In this document: positions 6,942-14,318 of the stretch, in pieces | Layout of the letters: each line of letters starts with the position of its first letter | Position numbering within the stretch: the stretch's first letter is position 1 | NCBI GenBank assembly: GCA_964638245.1 | Contig: CAZWZG010000051.1 | Coordinates: 1-18,018, forward strand | Source: CAZWZG01 sp964638245 | Lineage (GTDB): Bacteria; Pseudomonadota; Alphaproteobacteria; Rhodobacterales; Rhodobacteraceae | DNA length: 18,018 nt | Direction of reading: 5' to 3' | Program-made: the position numbers and the translations under genes | The notes under the pieces: model-generated | The model's input: the letters and a program-made list of their open reading frames with translations, nothing else | The model's database searches: none | Told to the model about the DNA's origin: nothing

Positions 6942-7937
6942 GTGAGCAGGTTTGAGGCCGCCAAGGCTTTGTTGAAGGATCACCACGAGGACATCGCAAC
7001 AGCGACGCCCGAAACCGTTCAAGCGCACCTGGCGCGTACGACATCCAAGGACTGGCACTGGCGCGGGATGCACCCTTGGCACGAACAGCATGGGGCGGAA
7101 AACGTAGCTGCCGCTTTTTGGGCGCCCTTCCTGACAGCGTTTACGTCCGTTCAGCGCCGCGAGGACATGTTTTTTGCAGGTCTGAACCAGATCGATGACT
7201 ACCAGTCGACATGGGTCGTCTCGATGGGCCACTTGATGGGCCTGTTTGATGCACCTTTCCTTGGGATCCCGCCGACCTCAAAGATCGCGATGCTGCGCTA
7301 CGCCGAGTTCAATCGGGTCGAGGAAGGTGAGATCACCGAGACGGCGTTTTTCGTCGATATCCTTCACCTGATGAAGCAGGCCGGTCTGAACCCGATCCCC
7401 GAGCAGACGGCGCAGCATCTTATTCAGCCCGGTCCGATGACCCACGATGGTTTGCAGTTCAAGGATGCCCCCGAAGACGAAGCGCCAAAGACGCTGGCCC
7501 TGATCAACAAGATGATCGGGGACATCAGCAATCATCAGATCTACGAGTCTCCGGAAGTCGAGCTTGCCCGGAGCTGGCATGATGATTTCGTCTGGTGGGG
7601 CCCCGAAGGCATCGGCGCGACCTACACCATCCCCCGCTATATCGAACAGCACCAGCAGCCGTTTCGGCGCAATGTTTCAAACCGAGCGTTCAACGGCCAT
7701 TTGTCCAAGCTGGCCGAAGGGAACTACGGGGGGTTCTTTGGTTGGCCGAACCTCACGCTGACCATGAAAGAAGGCTACATGGGCAAATCCAAGGAAGGTG
7801 CGATCGCCGATATGCGGGTGATTGACCTGTATCGGCGGGACGGCGACAAGCTGGCCGAGAACTGGATCTTCATCGACATGCTGCATTACTTGAACATGCA
7901 GGGCATCGACGTGCTTGGAGATCTGCAGGCCGGTTGA
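6942..7937 (+). CDS. Two-domain SnoaL-like (NTF2-fold) fusion protein
   Basis: A 331-residue protein made of two SnoaL-like domains. Domain 1 (about 8-150) ends TAFFVDILHLMKQAGLNP. Domain 2 (about 185-325) carries HDDFVWWGPEGIG and ends WIFIDMLHYLNMQGIDVL. The repeated ending (F/I)xDxLHxxxxxG shows that the halves are related. An inter-domain linker lies at about 152-184. I chose the GTG at 6942 because AAAGGG lies 7 bases upstream; the longer open frame from 6711 runs through operator O2 and is not protein-like. It is transcribed away from the block A operon and shares its regulatory gap. The role is unknown: the fold suggests cyclisation, isomerisation or dehydration of a keto intermediate. 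It resembles the single-domain protein at 3647-4138. Confidence 0.82.
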   Translation: MSRFEAAKALLKDHHEDIATATPETVQAHLARTTSKDWHWRGMHPWHEQHGAENVAAAFWAPFLTAFTSVQRREDMFFAGLNQIDDYQSTWVVSMGHLMGLFDAPFLGIPPTSKIAMLRYAEFNRVEEGEITETAFFVDILHLMKQAGLNPIPEQTAQHLIQPGPMTHDGLQFKDAPEDEAPKTLALINKMIGDISNHQIYESPEVELARSWHDDFVWWGPEGIGATYTIPRYIEQHQQPFRRNVSNRAFNGHLSKLAEGNYGGFFGWPNLTLTMKEGYMGKSKEGAIADMRVIDLYRRDGDKLAENWIFIDMLHYLNMQGIDVLGDLQAG

Positions 7938-7947
7938 GCTTTGCTTG

Positions 7948-7973
7948 TATAAACGTAAAAAATCGATATTATT
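7948..7973 (+). promoter_or_regulatory. gntR promoter with overlapping candidate GntR operator
   Basis: In the 42-bp gap before the GntR gene, TATAAA (7948-7953) could be a -10 box. The 17-nt motif AAAAAATCGATATTATT follows at 7957-7973 and would cover the transcription start. The same 17 nt occur inverted at 14325-14341 in the FAH/YciI divergent promoter. The motif holds an imperfect inverted repeat around TCGA, fitting autoregulation by the GntR protein. No convincing -35 box is seen. Confidence 0.6.
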
Positions 7974-7979
7974 GGCCCC

Positions 7980-8651
7980 ATGCAAGATTTAGGGTCATTT
8001 TCGAAGTCGGCCGGCGGTCCATCTGCGACGCAGCAGGCCTATGATGCGATACGCCAATTGATCCTGACCGGAGCGTTGCAACCCGGCGAAAAGCTCAAGA
8101 TCGAACGCTTGCGCGAAACGCTGGGTCTGGGTGCCTCGCCGGTGCGCGAGGCGCTGTCACTTCTGACGTCGGATCACCTTGTCGAACGCCTGGACCAACG
8201 CGGGTTTCGCGCGGCAGAAACGAGCGGCGATGATTTTCAGTCAATCCTGAACCTGCGCTGCCTTCTTGAAGAAAGCGCGATCCGCCAAAGCATCGCCAAC
8301 GCCGATGCCGCGTGGGAGGACCGTCTGGTTCTGTCGCATCATCGCCTGACGAAAACACCGCGCGACGTGACAACCGAGTTCGAGGCCCGCCACAAGGCCT
8401 TCCATATGGCCCTTTTGGACAATTGCGGATCGCCGATCCTGCTGAAGTTCTGCAGTCAGTTATATGACCTGAACATCCGGTATCGCTTTATCGCTGGCCG
8501 CGGGATCACGTACGGCAAGCGTGACGTCTCGAAAGAACACGCCGATATTCTGGACGCCGCCATCGAGCGCGATGCCGACCTGGCAAGCACACGCCTGCTG
8601 GAGCACTATCGCGGTACTGGGCAATTTCTGGCGGATGCGTTGAATACCTAG
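7980..8651 (+). CDS. GntR-family transcriptional regulator, FCD (FadR-like) subgroup
   Basis: A 223-residue regulator. Residues 16-80 form the GntR winged helix: AYDAIRQLILTGALQPGEKL, then LGLGASPVREAL as the recognition-helix region and the wing ending QRGFRAA. Residues 84-215 form the all-helical FCD ligand domain, with His138 and His142 (RHKAFH), His187 (EHADIL) and His209 (LLEHY) at places where the family binds a metal. Such regulators sense organic acids and usually repress catabolic operons. It lies convergent to the dioxygenase-TRAP operon it probably controls. The ATG at 7980 lacks a clear ribosome-binding site and comes 6 bases after the shared AT-rich motif. Binding to 7957-7973 and 14325-14341 is inferred from the shared motif. 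Confidence 0.93.
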   Translation: MQDLGSFSKSAGGPSATQQAYDAIRQLILTGALQPGEKLKIERLRETLGLGASPVREALSLLTSDHLVERLDQRGFRAAETSGDDFQSILNLRCLLEESAIRQSIANADAAWEDRLVLSHHRLTKTPRDVTTEFEARHKAFHMALLDNCGSPILLKFCSQLYDLNIRYRFIAGRGITYGKRDVSKEHADILDAAIERDADLASTRLLEHYRGTGQFLADALNT

Positions 8652-8784
8652 CAGTCTGAAAACCCTTCTGGGTCGTCTTATGAAACCTCAATCGGGTATC
8701 GGTGCTTGTCTACTCTAGGTCGCTTTCGATCCGACCCAGCCATCCGGGCGACCCGGAGCAAAACACCGGGCAACGCCTAGATTC

Positions 8785-9654
8785 CTAGCCTTCGGGCACC
8801 AGCTTCAGATCGAAGTCGGCTTCCAGCCATGGCTCCGTCACCGAACCTGAGATGTCGTAGCCGTCCGGGAAATCGGACGCTGGGCGTTCCACGTATTTCA
8901 TCACAAGATCCGAGCGCACGCCAAAGACGGTGTCTTCGTCAAGGTAAGGATCATCGTCGGGAAAAATCTCGGTGACCAGTGGGCGGTACCCTTTGGCCTT
9001 GATGATGTAGTGAAGGTGCGATGGGCGCCAGGGGTGGCGGCCTGTGGCATCCAGAATGCCGCCGACAGGGCCATCTGTGGGCACCGTATAGCTGACCGGT
9101 TTGACGGTCGAAAAACCGTACTTGCCATCCGGCCCCGTGGTCATGATCCCGTGGAAGGAATAGGTGTCCTGATCGGGGTCCTGGCTGGAATAGAGGCCGT
9201 TGGGCGCCGTTTGCCAGATGTCGATTTCCGCACCCTCGATCGGGTTACCTTCGGGGTCAGTGACTGTCCCGCGCGCAACAAGGATCTGACCCTCATAGTC
9301 GCGCTTCATGTCATGACCGAACGGGATCGGCGGGGCGTCGGTGATGTGGAACGGTCCAAGCACGCTCGAAGATGTTCCCTCTGGCACGGTGTTGATCATA
9401 TCCACCAGCGACGACAGGCCGAGGACGTCGGACAACAGCACGAACTCGTGGCGTTCCTTGTCCGAGATATCGCCGGCCCATTCCATGAATTCGATGCCCT
9501 TTTCCCATTCGGCATGGGTCAGTTTGACGTCCTTGGCGAAGGCGTGGAGGTGCTTGGCAAGGCTCGCCATCACTTCGCGCATGCGCGGCGAGGTGTCTTC
9601 GCCGAAATAGCCGATGAATACGTCCGTGATGTTGTCGATATTGACGTCGCGCAT
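8785..9654 (-). CDS. Intradiol ring-cleavage dioxygenase (hydroxyquinol/catechol 1,2-dioxygenase-like)
   Basis: A 289-residue non-haem Fe(III) dioxygenase. Residues 1-100 are the N-terminal helical dimerisation domain of catechol/hydroxyquinol 1,2-dioxygenases. Residues 118-289 are the catalytic beta-sandwich. Iron ligands are Tyr155 (NGLYSSQ), Tyr189 (YTVPTDGPVG), His213 and His215 (RPSHLHY). It should open an aromatic vicinal diol between the hydroxyls; the length and the N-terminal part fit the hydroxyquinol type, which gives maleylacetate, but catechol-type substrates are not excluded. It is the last gene of the minus-strand operon, 20 bases after dctM, with AAGGAG 7 bases before the ATG at 9654. 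Muconate cycloisomerase, muconolactone isomerase and maleylacetate reductase genes are not in the window. Confidence 0.92.
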   Translation of the reverse strand: MRDVNIDNITDVFIGYFGEDTSPRMREVMASLAKHLHAFAKDVKLTHAEWEKGIEFMEWAGDISDKERHEFVLLSDVLGLSSLVDMINTVPEGTSSSVLGPFHITDAPPIPFGHDMKRDYEGQILVARGTVTDPEGNPIEGAEIDIWQTAPNGLYSSQDPDQDTYSFHGIMTTGPDGKYGFSTVKPVSYTVPTDGPVGGILDATGRHPWRPSHLHYIIKAKGYRPLVTEIFPDDDPYLDEDTVFGVRSDLVMKYVERPASDFPDGYDISGSVTEPWLEADFDLKLVPEG

Positions 9655-9674
9655 GGGGCGGCTCCTTCGATATT

Positions 9675-10606
9675 CTAGATGAGGGCCAGGCTGAGGATTG
9701 GGAAGCGGATCAGCACGATCAGCACCAGCAGCATGACAAAGGCAAATGGCAGGGCGCCAAGGAAGACATCCTTTAGCTTGATCCGGTCGTCGTCAAGCGT
9801 AGCCTTGATAACGAAACAACTGAGGCCGAGGGGCGGCGTCAGGAGGCCGATCTCGGCGGCGACAACGGCGACGATGCCGAACCAGACGAGGCTGAGGCCC
9901 ATGGTCTCGATGAGGCCGAGGAAGAGCGGGACGACGATCAGGATGATCGAGGCGGTGTCTAGGATCGTGCCGAGAAACAACATCAGAACGACCATGAGCG
10001 CCATGATCCAGAAGAAGCTGAAGTTGTTCTCGGCCANNNNNNNNNNNNNNNNNNNNNNNNNNNNNNNNNNNNNNNNNNNNNNNNNNNNNNNNNNNNNNNN
10101 NNNNNNNNNNNNNNNNNNNNNNNNNNNNNNNNNNNNATGATCATGCCAAGAACGCTGGAGCCTGCGACGACGCCCACCGCAAAGCGCGGGTTATAGTCGT
10201 GGTTGAGCATCGCCGGGACGGACATTTTTGAGAAGACCGAGGCGCTTGCGATCGACGACCCCGTAACGGCGGCAAAGACCGCATTCGCACCAACCGTGGC
10301 CATCCCGATGCCGCCGGTGATCTTGCGGCAGCTTTGGTTGAGGACGGTATAGATGTCCTGCCCCAGCCCCGCCTTGGACACGATCAGACCCATCAGTACG
10401 AACAGCGGGATCGTCGCGAAAGTGTATTCCATCGGACTGTCGGCGATAGCGATTTTGGTCAGACCCATCGCCAGATCGAAGTTCCCGCGCATGATCCAGA
10501 TGGCAAGGAACGACACCATGCCCAGCGCAATGGGGATGTAGACCCCCATCCAGATGAGCAGAACGATCGCGACGATCGAAATCAGGCCAATTGTGACGGG
10601 ATCCAT
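9675..10606 (-). CDS. dctM: TRAP transporter large permease DctM (interrupted by assembly gap)
   Basis: Two parts of one gene lie either side of the run of N. The 5' part (10606-10137, 156 codons) opens MDPVTIGLISIVAIVLLIW and ends GSSVLGMI, just where DctM proteins continue with PPS. The 3' part (10036-9675, 120 codons) carries FLGTILDTASIILIVVPLF and AAEIGLLTPPLGLSCFVIKA, both DctM hallmarks. It is a polytopic inner-membrane protein that uses the sodium gradient to move the substrate delivered by DctP. The visible 276 residues fall about 150 short of the usual 425-435. The two parts are in different frames across 100 N, so the gap length is a placeholder and no real frameshift is implied. 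The start overlaps the dctQ stop as TGATG. Confidence 0.9.
10037..10136. other. Assembly gap (100 N)
   Basis: Exactly 100 N, the usual placeholder for a scaffold gap of unknown size. It sits inside dctM. To restore the reading frame the true length must leave remainder 2 on division by 3, and DctM family length suggests about 450 missing bases. Confidence 0.97.
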
Positions 10607-11139
10607 CAGGCGGCGTCCTCGGCATGGGGCTCTAGCCCTGCGGGTTCGTAGGGCCGCAAAATGATGCGGAGGATGAAGTGGACGGCACACAGGCAGGCGG
10701 ACAGGAAGATCGCAAGCTTGATCGGCCACCAGGGCGCGGTGAAGACGCCGGGCACGCCAAAGAAGTCCTGCGTTTCCCACATGTCCAGGAATTCGGGCCA
10801 GATCGCCCAGGCGACGATGATCATAAAGGTCAGCGAGAATGCGTCGATCAGACGAGAAAGGGTCCGACCTGTCGCTCGATTGCGCCGGGTGATGATGCCA
10901 AGCAGTCCATCAGAACGGGTCAGCCGTCCGGCGCGGATCACGTCCGGCAGCTGAAGAAAGACGATCATGACCAGAGAGAACTGAACCATCTCGTAGGTCC
11001 CGCGGAAGGGCTGATTGAACACCCCGCGTGCCACGATCTCGTAGTTCACCATCAGGACCATGAGGAGAATAATGAGGGTGCCAGCGGCGTTGGCTGCTTT
11101 GGCAACGCCGCTGGCGATTGTATCGATGGTTCGGATCAC
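10606..11139 (-). CDS. dctQ: TRAP transporter small permease DctQ
   Basis: A 177-residue inner-membrane protein with four hydrophobic segments: about 20-40, 54-70, 97-115 and 138-160. The stretch NYEIVARGVFNQPFRGTYEMVQFSLV matches the family's pattern after the first membrane segment. DctQ forms the membrane complex with DctM and docks the binding protein DctP. The frame opens with GTG at 11139; GGGGG lies about 8 bases upstream. It follows dctP by 21 bases and overlaps dctM as TGATG at 10608-10604. No separate terminator or hairpin is seen between dctP and dctQ. Confidence 0.9.
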   Translation of the reverse strand: MIRTIDTIASGVAKAANAAGTLIILLMVLMVNYEIVARGVFNQPFRGTYEMVQFSLVMIVFLQLPDVIRAGRLTRSDGLLGIITRRNRATGRTLSRLIDAFSLTFMIIVAWAIWPEFLDMWETQDFFGVPGVFTAPWWPIKLAIFLSACLCAVHFILRIILRPYEPAGLEPHAEDAA

Positions 11140-11160
11140 GTCCGATGCCCCCGGTTTCGC

Positions 11161-12243
11161 TTAGTTCATCGCGTCCTGGGTCCAGTCACGGACACCGGTA
11201 TATCCAGCGGCTTCGAGCTTGCCGAGGTAAGCGTTCAGCATCTCGGTGCCGGGCTCACCCTTGGCATCAAGGCCTGCGGCCCATTCCTGCGCAATGTTTG
11301 GCATGGCCATGGCCCAAGCTGCACGCTCGGCCGGGTCCATTTCGACGATCGTCCCGCCACCGGCGACATAGGCGTCGCGGCTGGCCTGAGCGCGGTCCAT
11401 GGCGATACCGGCAACGTGGTCACGGTAGAGAACGGCAACCTCTTGCAGAACGCCTTTGACTTCGTCCGGCAGGCCGTCCCAGTACTGTTTGTTCACCGTG
11501 ATCGTCTTGGAGTTCACGGCGCCGAGGTCAGCCTTGATCATGTAAGGAGCGACTTCGGCGATCTTGAAGGTCGCTGCCGATTCCGGCCAGAGCATGGCTG
11601 CATCGACAAGGCCCGTCTGAACCATGTTGTAGAAGTCGGTCAGACCGCCGCGCACGCCAGCAGCGCCGTCGATGCCTTCGAGATAGCGCAGGTTCATGCC
11701 CGCACCAGCGATCTTCTTGTTCTCAAGATCGGCAAGCGAGGTTACCGGGGTCTTGGAAAACACTTGATAGGTGTCGAGCACGACGCCGGTCGCCAGGTAA
11801 ACCTGGTTCTGGGCCGCAAACTCGTTCTGCATCGTTGGGAATTCTTTGGCGATCTCGTCAACAGCCTGAGCCACGGCGCGGGCGTCCGGCGCGACCATCG
11901 GGGTCACGGCAGAAATCGCCTGGCTTGGGAGTTTCGAGCTGTGGAAGATCGTGGTGACGATGCCAATATCGCCGAGGCCAAGTTCGATGCCCTCAAGAAC
12001 GCCCTTCGGCTTTACGATCGAACCGCCATAGCTTTCCTGCCAGTCCATGACGTAGTTGCCGTTGGCCGCCAGACGCTTGTCGACTTCGGGGATGAAGAAG
12101 TTGGTGAATTCCTGTACCCAGAGCGCGCGCGCTGGATAGCCGTCGATGACGACAGCTTTGATCGTTTCAGCCGCCGACAGCGGAAGCGCTGTGGCTGACA
12201 TCAGAAGGCCGACGAGGCCTGCTTTGGTCCAGTTCATTGACAT
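11161..12243 (-). CDS. dctP: TRAP transporter solute-binding protein DctP
   Basis: A 360-residue periplasmic binding protein. Residues 1-25 are a signal peptide: Lys7, hydrophobic core AGLVGLLMSATALPLSAA, cleavage likely before ETIK. The mature protein has the DctP fold, with ADLENKKIAGAGMNLRYLEG followed by LTDFYNMVQTGLVDAAMLWP, which aligns with the family's LKGLKIRVPxS and YxALQxGxVDG segments. At the position of the arginine that binds the substrate carboxylate in most DctP proteins there is Ala179; Arg186 and Arg198 are nearby. The ligand may therefore be bound differently from a simple C4 acid. GGAGG lies 6 bases before the ATG at 12243. With dctQ and dctM it forms a complete transporter for the substrate of block B. 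Confidence 0.93.
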   Translation of the reverse strand: MSMNWTKAGLVGLLMSATALPLSAAETIKAVVIDGYPARALWVQEFTNFFIPEVDKRLAANGNYVMDWQESYGGSIVKPKGVLEGIELGLGDIGIVTTIFHSSKLPSQAISAVTPMVAPDARAVAQAVDEIAKEFPTMQNEFAAQNQVYLATGVVLDTYQVFSKTPVTSLADLENKKIAGAGMNLRYLEGIDGAAGVRGGLTDFYNMVQTGLVDAAMLWPESAATFKIAEVAPYMIKADLGAVNSKTITVNKQYWDGLPDEVKGVLQEVAVLYRDHVAGIAMDRAQASRDAYVAGGGTIVEMDPAERAAWAMAMPNIAQEWAAGLDAKGEPGTEMLNAYLGKLEAAGYTGVRDWTQDAMN

Positions 12244-12265
12244 GAGGTTCCTCCCTTAATGTCGC

Positions 12266-12724
12266 TTATGCCTTCGCCCAGGTGGTCGTGACCTGAGTTC
12301 CGGAGTTGATGAATAGCTTAGACAGTGGACAGTATTTGGCGACGTCTTCGCCGAGTTGGGCCAGCTCTTCTTTTGTGGCGGAGCCGGTACAGGTGACGCG
12401 CTGGTTGAGCGCGACGAATGGGGTTTCGATTTCTTCTGCCAGTGTGACGCCGCGGCGGTCGAAATCGCAATTTATTTCGACGTGAATATTCCCGGCGTCG
12501 ATGCCGAGTTTTTCCGCGCATTTGTTCCCGATGACGTTGGTGCATCCGGCCAGCGCGGCGATGGCCGTGTCCGTCGGCGTCAGGCCCAGATTGGTGCCGC
12601 CACGCTCGGTGGGTTCATCAATCGTGCTGGTCAGGTCGCGCACGGCCACGTCCATACGGCTATGGCTGAACCCGGTGCCCTTGGCCCGAAGCTTTACCGT
12701 GGTTTTGAGCTTCACCTGACCCAT
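12266..12724 (-). CDS. OsmC-family protein
   Basis: A 152-residue OsmC/Ohr-type protein. The two family cysteines are Cys61 in LAGCTNVIGNK and Cys132 in YCPLSKLF, each in its usual context (helix after TPTDTAIAALAGC, and CPLSxLF). Members reduce organic hydroperoxides with thiols; several OsmC homologues beside catabolic genes have no defined substrate. It starts 4 bases after the nitroreductase stop and ends 22 bases before dctP, so it is inside the FAH-to-dioxygenase operon. It could protect against peroxides formed during aromatic ring chemistry, which is inference. The ATG at 12724 has only a weak GTGAG ribosome-binding site; the open frame upstream overlaps the nitroreductase gene. Confidence 0.88.
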   Translation of the reverse strand: MGQVKLKTTVKLRAKGTGFSHSRMDVAVRDLTSTIDEPTERGGTNLGLTPTDTAIAALAGCTNVIGNKCAEKLGIDAGNIHVEINCDFDRRGVTLAEEIETPFVALNQRVTCTGSATKEELAQLGEDVAKYCPLSKLFINSGTQVTTTWAKA

Positions 12725-12728
12725 GATC

Positions 12729-13394
12729 TCACGCGAAGCTGCAGACTTTGTCGAAGGGGAAACGCGGCAGTTTTTGGAACAGCGCCGTTTCGTCCGCATG
12801 ACCAAGGTTACAGAGGAAGTTCGATTTCAGCGTGGTGCCCGCGAAGAACTCTTCGTCGATCACCGCGTTGTCAAAGCCCGACATGGCGCCAACGTCGAGG
12901 CCCAAGGCCCGAGCAGCAATCATAAAGTAGGCCCCTTGAAGCGTACCGTTTCGAAACGCCGTCGTCTCGATATGCTTGGCCTTGCCTTCAAACATCGGGC
13001 GACGGTCTTCATGCGGGAACAGGAACGGAAGTTCTTTCCAGAAGTCCAAGTCATGCGCGATGATCGCGGTGACCGGGGCCGATCGCATCTTGGCGACATT
13101 GGCCGGTTTCAACGATTTCTCGACCCGGTCCTTGCCCTCCTCTGAAGTGACAAAAACGATCCGCGCGGGACACGTGTTCATTGAGGTCGGGCCGGAGGCC
13201 ATAATGTCGTAAATCGCTTCGAGCGTTTCACGCGACACGGGCTTGTCCGTCCACGCGTAATGTGAACGCGCCTCGCGCAGGATCAAGTCAATCGCATCCG
13301 GCTCAAGACCCGGAACGCGTTGTTTCAAATCGCGGAAATGCTCCTGCGCTTGCGCGCGCAGCGTGTCGAGTTCTGATCCGGTCGGCGCGTTCAC
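12729..13394 (-). CDS. Nitroreductase-family flavoprotein (RutE/malonic semialdehyde reductase-like)
   Basis: A 221-residue FMN protein. AIYDIMASGPTSMNTCPARIVFV (60-82), HIETTAFRNGTLQGAYFMIAARALGLDVGAMSGFD (141-175) and LKSNFLCNLGHAD (189-201) follow the pattern of the RutE/HadB-like branch, where the E. coli member reduces malonic semialdehyde to 3-hydroxypropionate. Compared with RutE it has about 30 extra N-terminal residues. The GTG at 13394 overlaps the FAH stop as GTGA, and AAGGAGG lies 7 bases upstream, which fixes the start. It precedes the OsmC gene by 4 bases. Together with malonyl-CoA decarboxylase nearby, a C3 malonate-semialdehyde type intermediate is possible. A general quinone or ene reductase role remains equally open. 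Confidence 0.87.
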   Translation of the reverse strand: MNAPTGSELDTLRAQAQEHFRDLKQRVPGLEPDAIDLILREARSHYAWTDKPVSRETLEAIYDIMASGPTSMNTCPARIVFVTSEEGKDRVEKSLKPANVAKMRSAPVTAIIAHDLDFWKELPFLFPHEDRRPMFEGKAKHIETTAFRNGTLQGAYFMIAARALGLDVGAMSGFDNAVIDEEFFAGTTLKSNFLCNLGHADETALFQKLPRFPFDKVCSFA

Positions 13395-14272
13395 TCTGCG
13401 GCCTCCTTGGCCAAGTCTTCTTCTGCGATGATCGGGCTTGAGCAAATGCCAATGCCTTCGATTTCAATGTCCACCGTCTCGCCCGGGCGCAGCCAGCGCG
13501 GACCGGGAACCTTGGCATGGCCCACGCCCGGAGGCGTGCCCATGGCCAGGTAGTCACCGGGTTCCAACGTCGAATATTCCGAGATCGTCGCGATTGTGCG
13601 CGCCGTGGACCACAGCATGTCGGATGTCGAGGCGCTTTGCAGGATTTCATCGCCCACACGACTTTCGATCTTGAGGCCTTCGCCACCTTCGGGAAGCTCG
13701 TCCGGGGTGACAACCGACGGACCAATCGCGCCCGTGGCGTCGAAATTCTTGCCGGGCGTCCACTGGTGCGTCTTGCGCTGGTAGTCGCGAACCGAGCCAT
13801 CGTTGAAGATCGTGTATGCAAAGACATGGCTAAGAGCTTGGCTTTCGGGAATGTGCCGACCGCCCTTGCCGATGATGACCATCAGTTCGGCTTCATAATC
13901 CAGCTGCTCGGAGCACGACGGGCGTACCATCGGCTCGCCCGCGGCCATCAGCGAACTCGGGCCGCGCATGAACAGCGCAGGATAGGTCGGCACGTCGTAG
14001 CCGCCTTCCTTGATGTGATCGACATAGTTCAGACCAAGGCAGATCGTCTTGCTTGGGCGTGCAATCGGTAGGCCGGGGGTGATGTTTGCGACTGGCTCTT
14101 TCGGAGCGCTCGGCGCGCGCGCCGCGACATCGCTAAGGCTGACGGTACCGGCGGCCAGCGCCATCAAGTCGGACCCAACACGCGGTTCGATGGCCGTCAG
14201 ATTGAAGGCATCATCGCCATCTACAAGAAATACGCCCTGCCCGGTGGTCCCGGTTCCAACCATCAGCCGCAT
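13391..14272 (-). CDS. Fumarylacetoacetate hydrolase (FAH)-family protein
   Basis: A 293-residue FAH-superfamily enzyme. Residues 1-65 form the small N-terminal domain. Residues 72-285 form the FAH barrel, with GLNYVDHIKEGG (80-91), metal ligands Glu127 and Glu129 (DYEAELMVIIGKGG) and Asp158 (NDGSVRDYQ), and GTPPGVG (245-251). The family includes acylpyruvases, 2-oxo acid hydratases and decarboxylases acting on ring-cleavage products. Two ATGs compete: the one at 14272 is 8 bases from GGAGG, whereas the one at 14278 is only 2 bases from it, so I chose 14272. First gene of the minus-strand operon that ends with the dioxygenase. It probably acts on the ring-opened product; the exact reaction is unknown. 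Confidence 0.9.
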   Translation of the reverse strand: MRLMVGTGTTGQGVFLVDGDDAFNLTAIEPRVGSDLMALAAGTVSLSDVAARAPSAPKEPVANITPGLPIARPSKTICLGLNYVDHIKEGGYDVPTYPALFMRGPSSLMAAGEPMVRPSCSEQLDYEAELMVIIGKGGRHIPESQALSHVFAYTIFNDGSVRDYQRKTHQWTPGKNFDATGAIGPSVVTPDELPEGGEGLKIESRVGDEILQSASTSDMLWSTARTIATISEYSTLEPGDYLAMGTPPGVGHAKVPGPRWLRPGETVDIEIEGIGICSSPIIAEEDLAKEAAE

Positions 14273-14318
14273 CGTCATCTCCTCCGTTGTTGATCTTTTT
14301 TGGCGATTATTTTTTCCG

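Noticed and set aside
5581..6945. Long plus-strand open frame opposite the ABC ATPase (454 codons)
   Set aside because: It is antisense to a gene with all ABC motifs and it runs on through the divergent promoter gap; no recognisable domain.
8744..8756. CCGGG-CGA-CCCGG hairpin between gntR and the dioxygenase gene as a terminator
   Set aside because: Five-bp stem with a three-base loop and no T run on either side; together with the weak ACCC/GGGT hairpin at 8662-8673 it is not convincing. I see no clear terminator in 8652-8784.
8785..9654. Assigning catA or chqB to the intradiol dioxygenase
   Set aside because: Iron ligands fix the family, but catechol and hydroxyquinol specificity cannot be told apart with confidence by eye and the neighbours are not the standard ones.
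9667..9674. TCGATATT in the dctM/dioxygenase gap as a third GntR site
   Set aside because: Only 8 bases match the 17-nt motif, the AT flanks are missing, and it is inside an operon.
9675..10606. dctM as a frameshifted pseudogene
   Set aside because: The frame change falls exactly at the run of N, whose length is arbitrary, so it says nothing about the gene.
10678..12198. Plus-strand open frame opposite dctQ and dctP (506 codons)
   Set aside because: It lies antisense to two clearly real TRAP genes and resembles no protein family; a GC-bias shadow.
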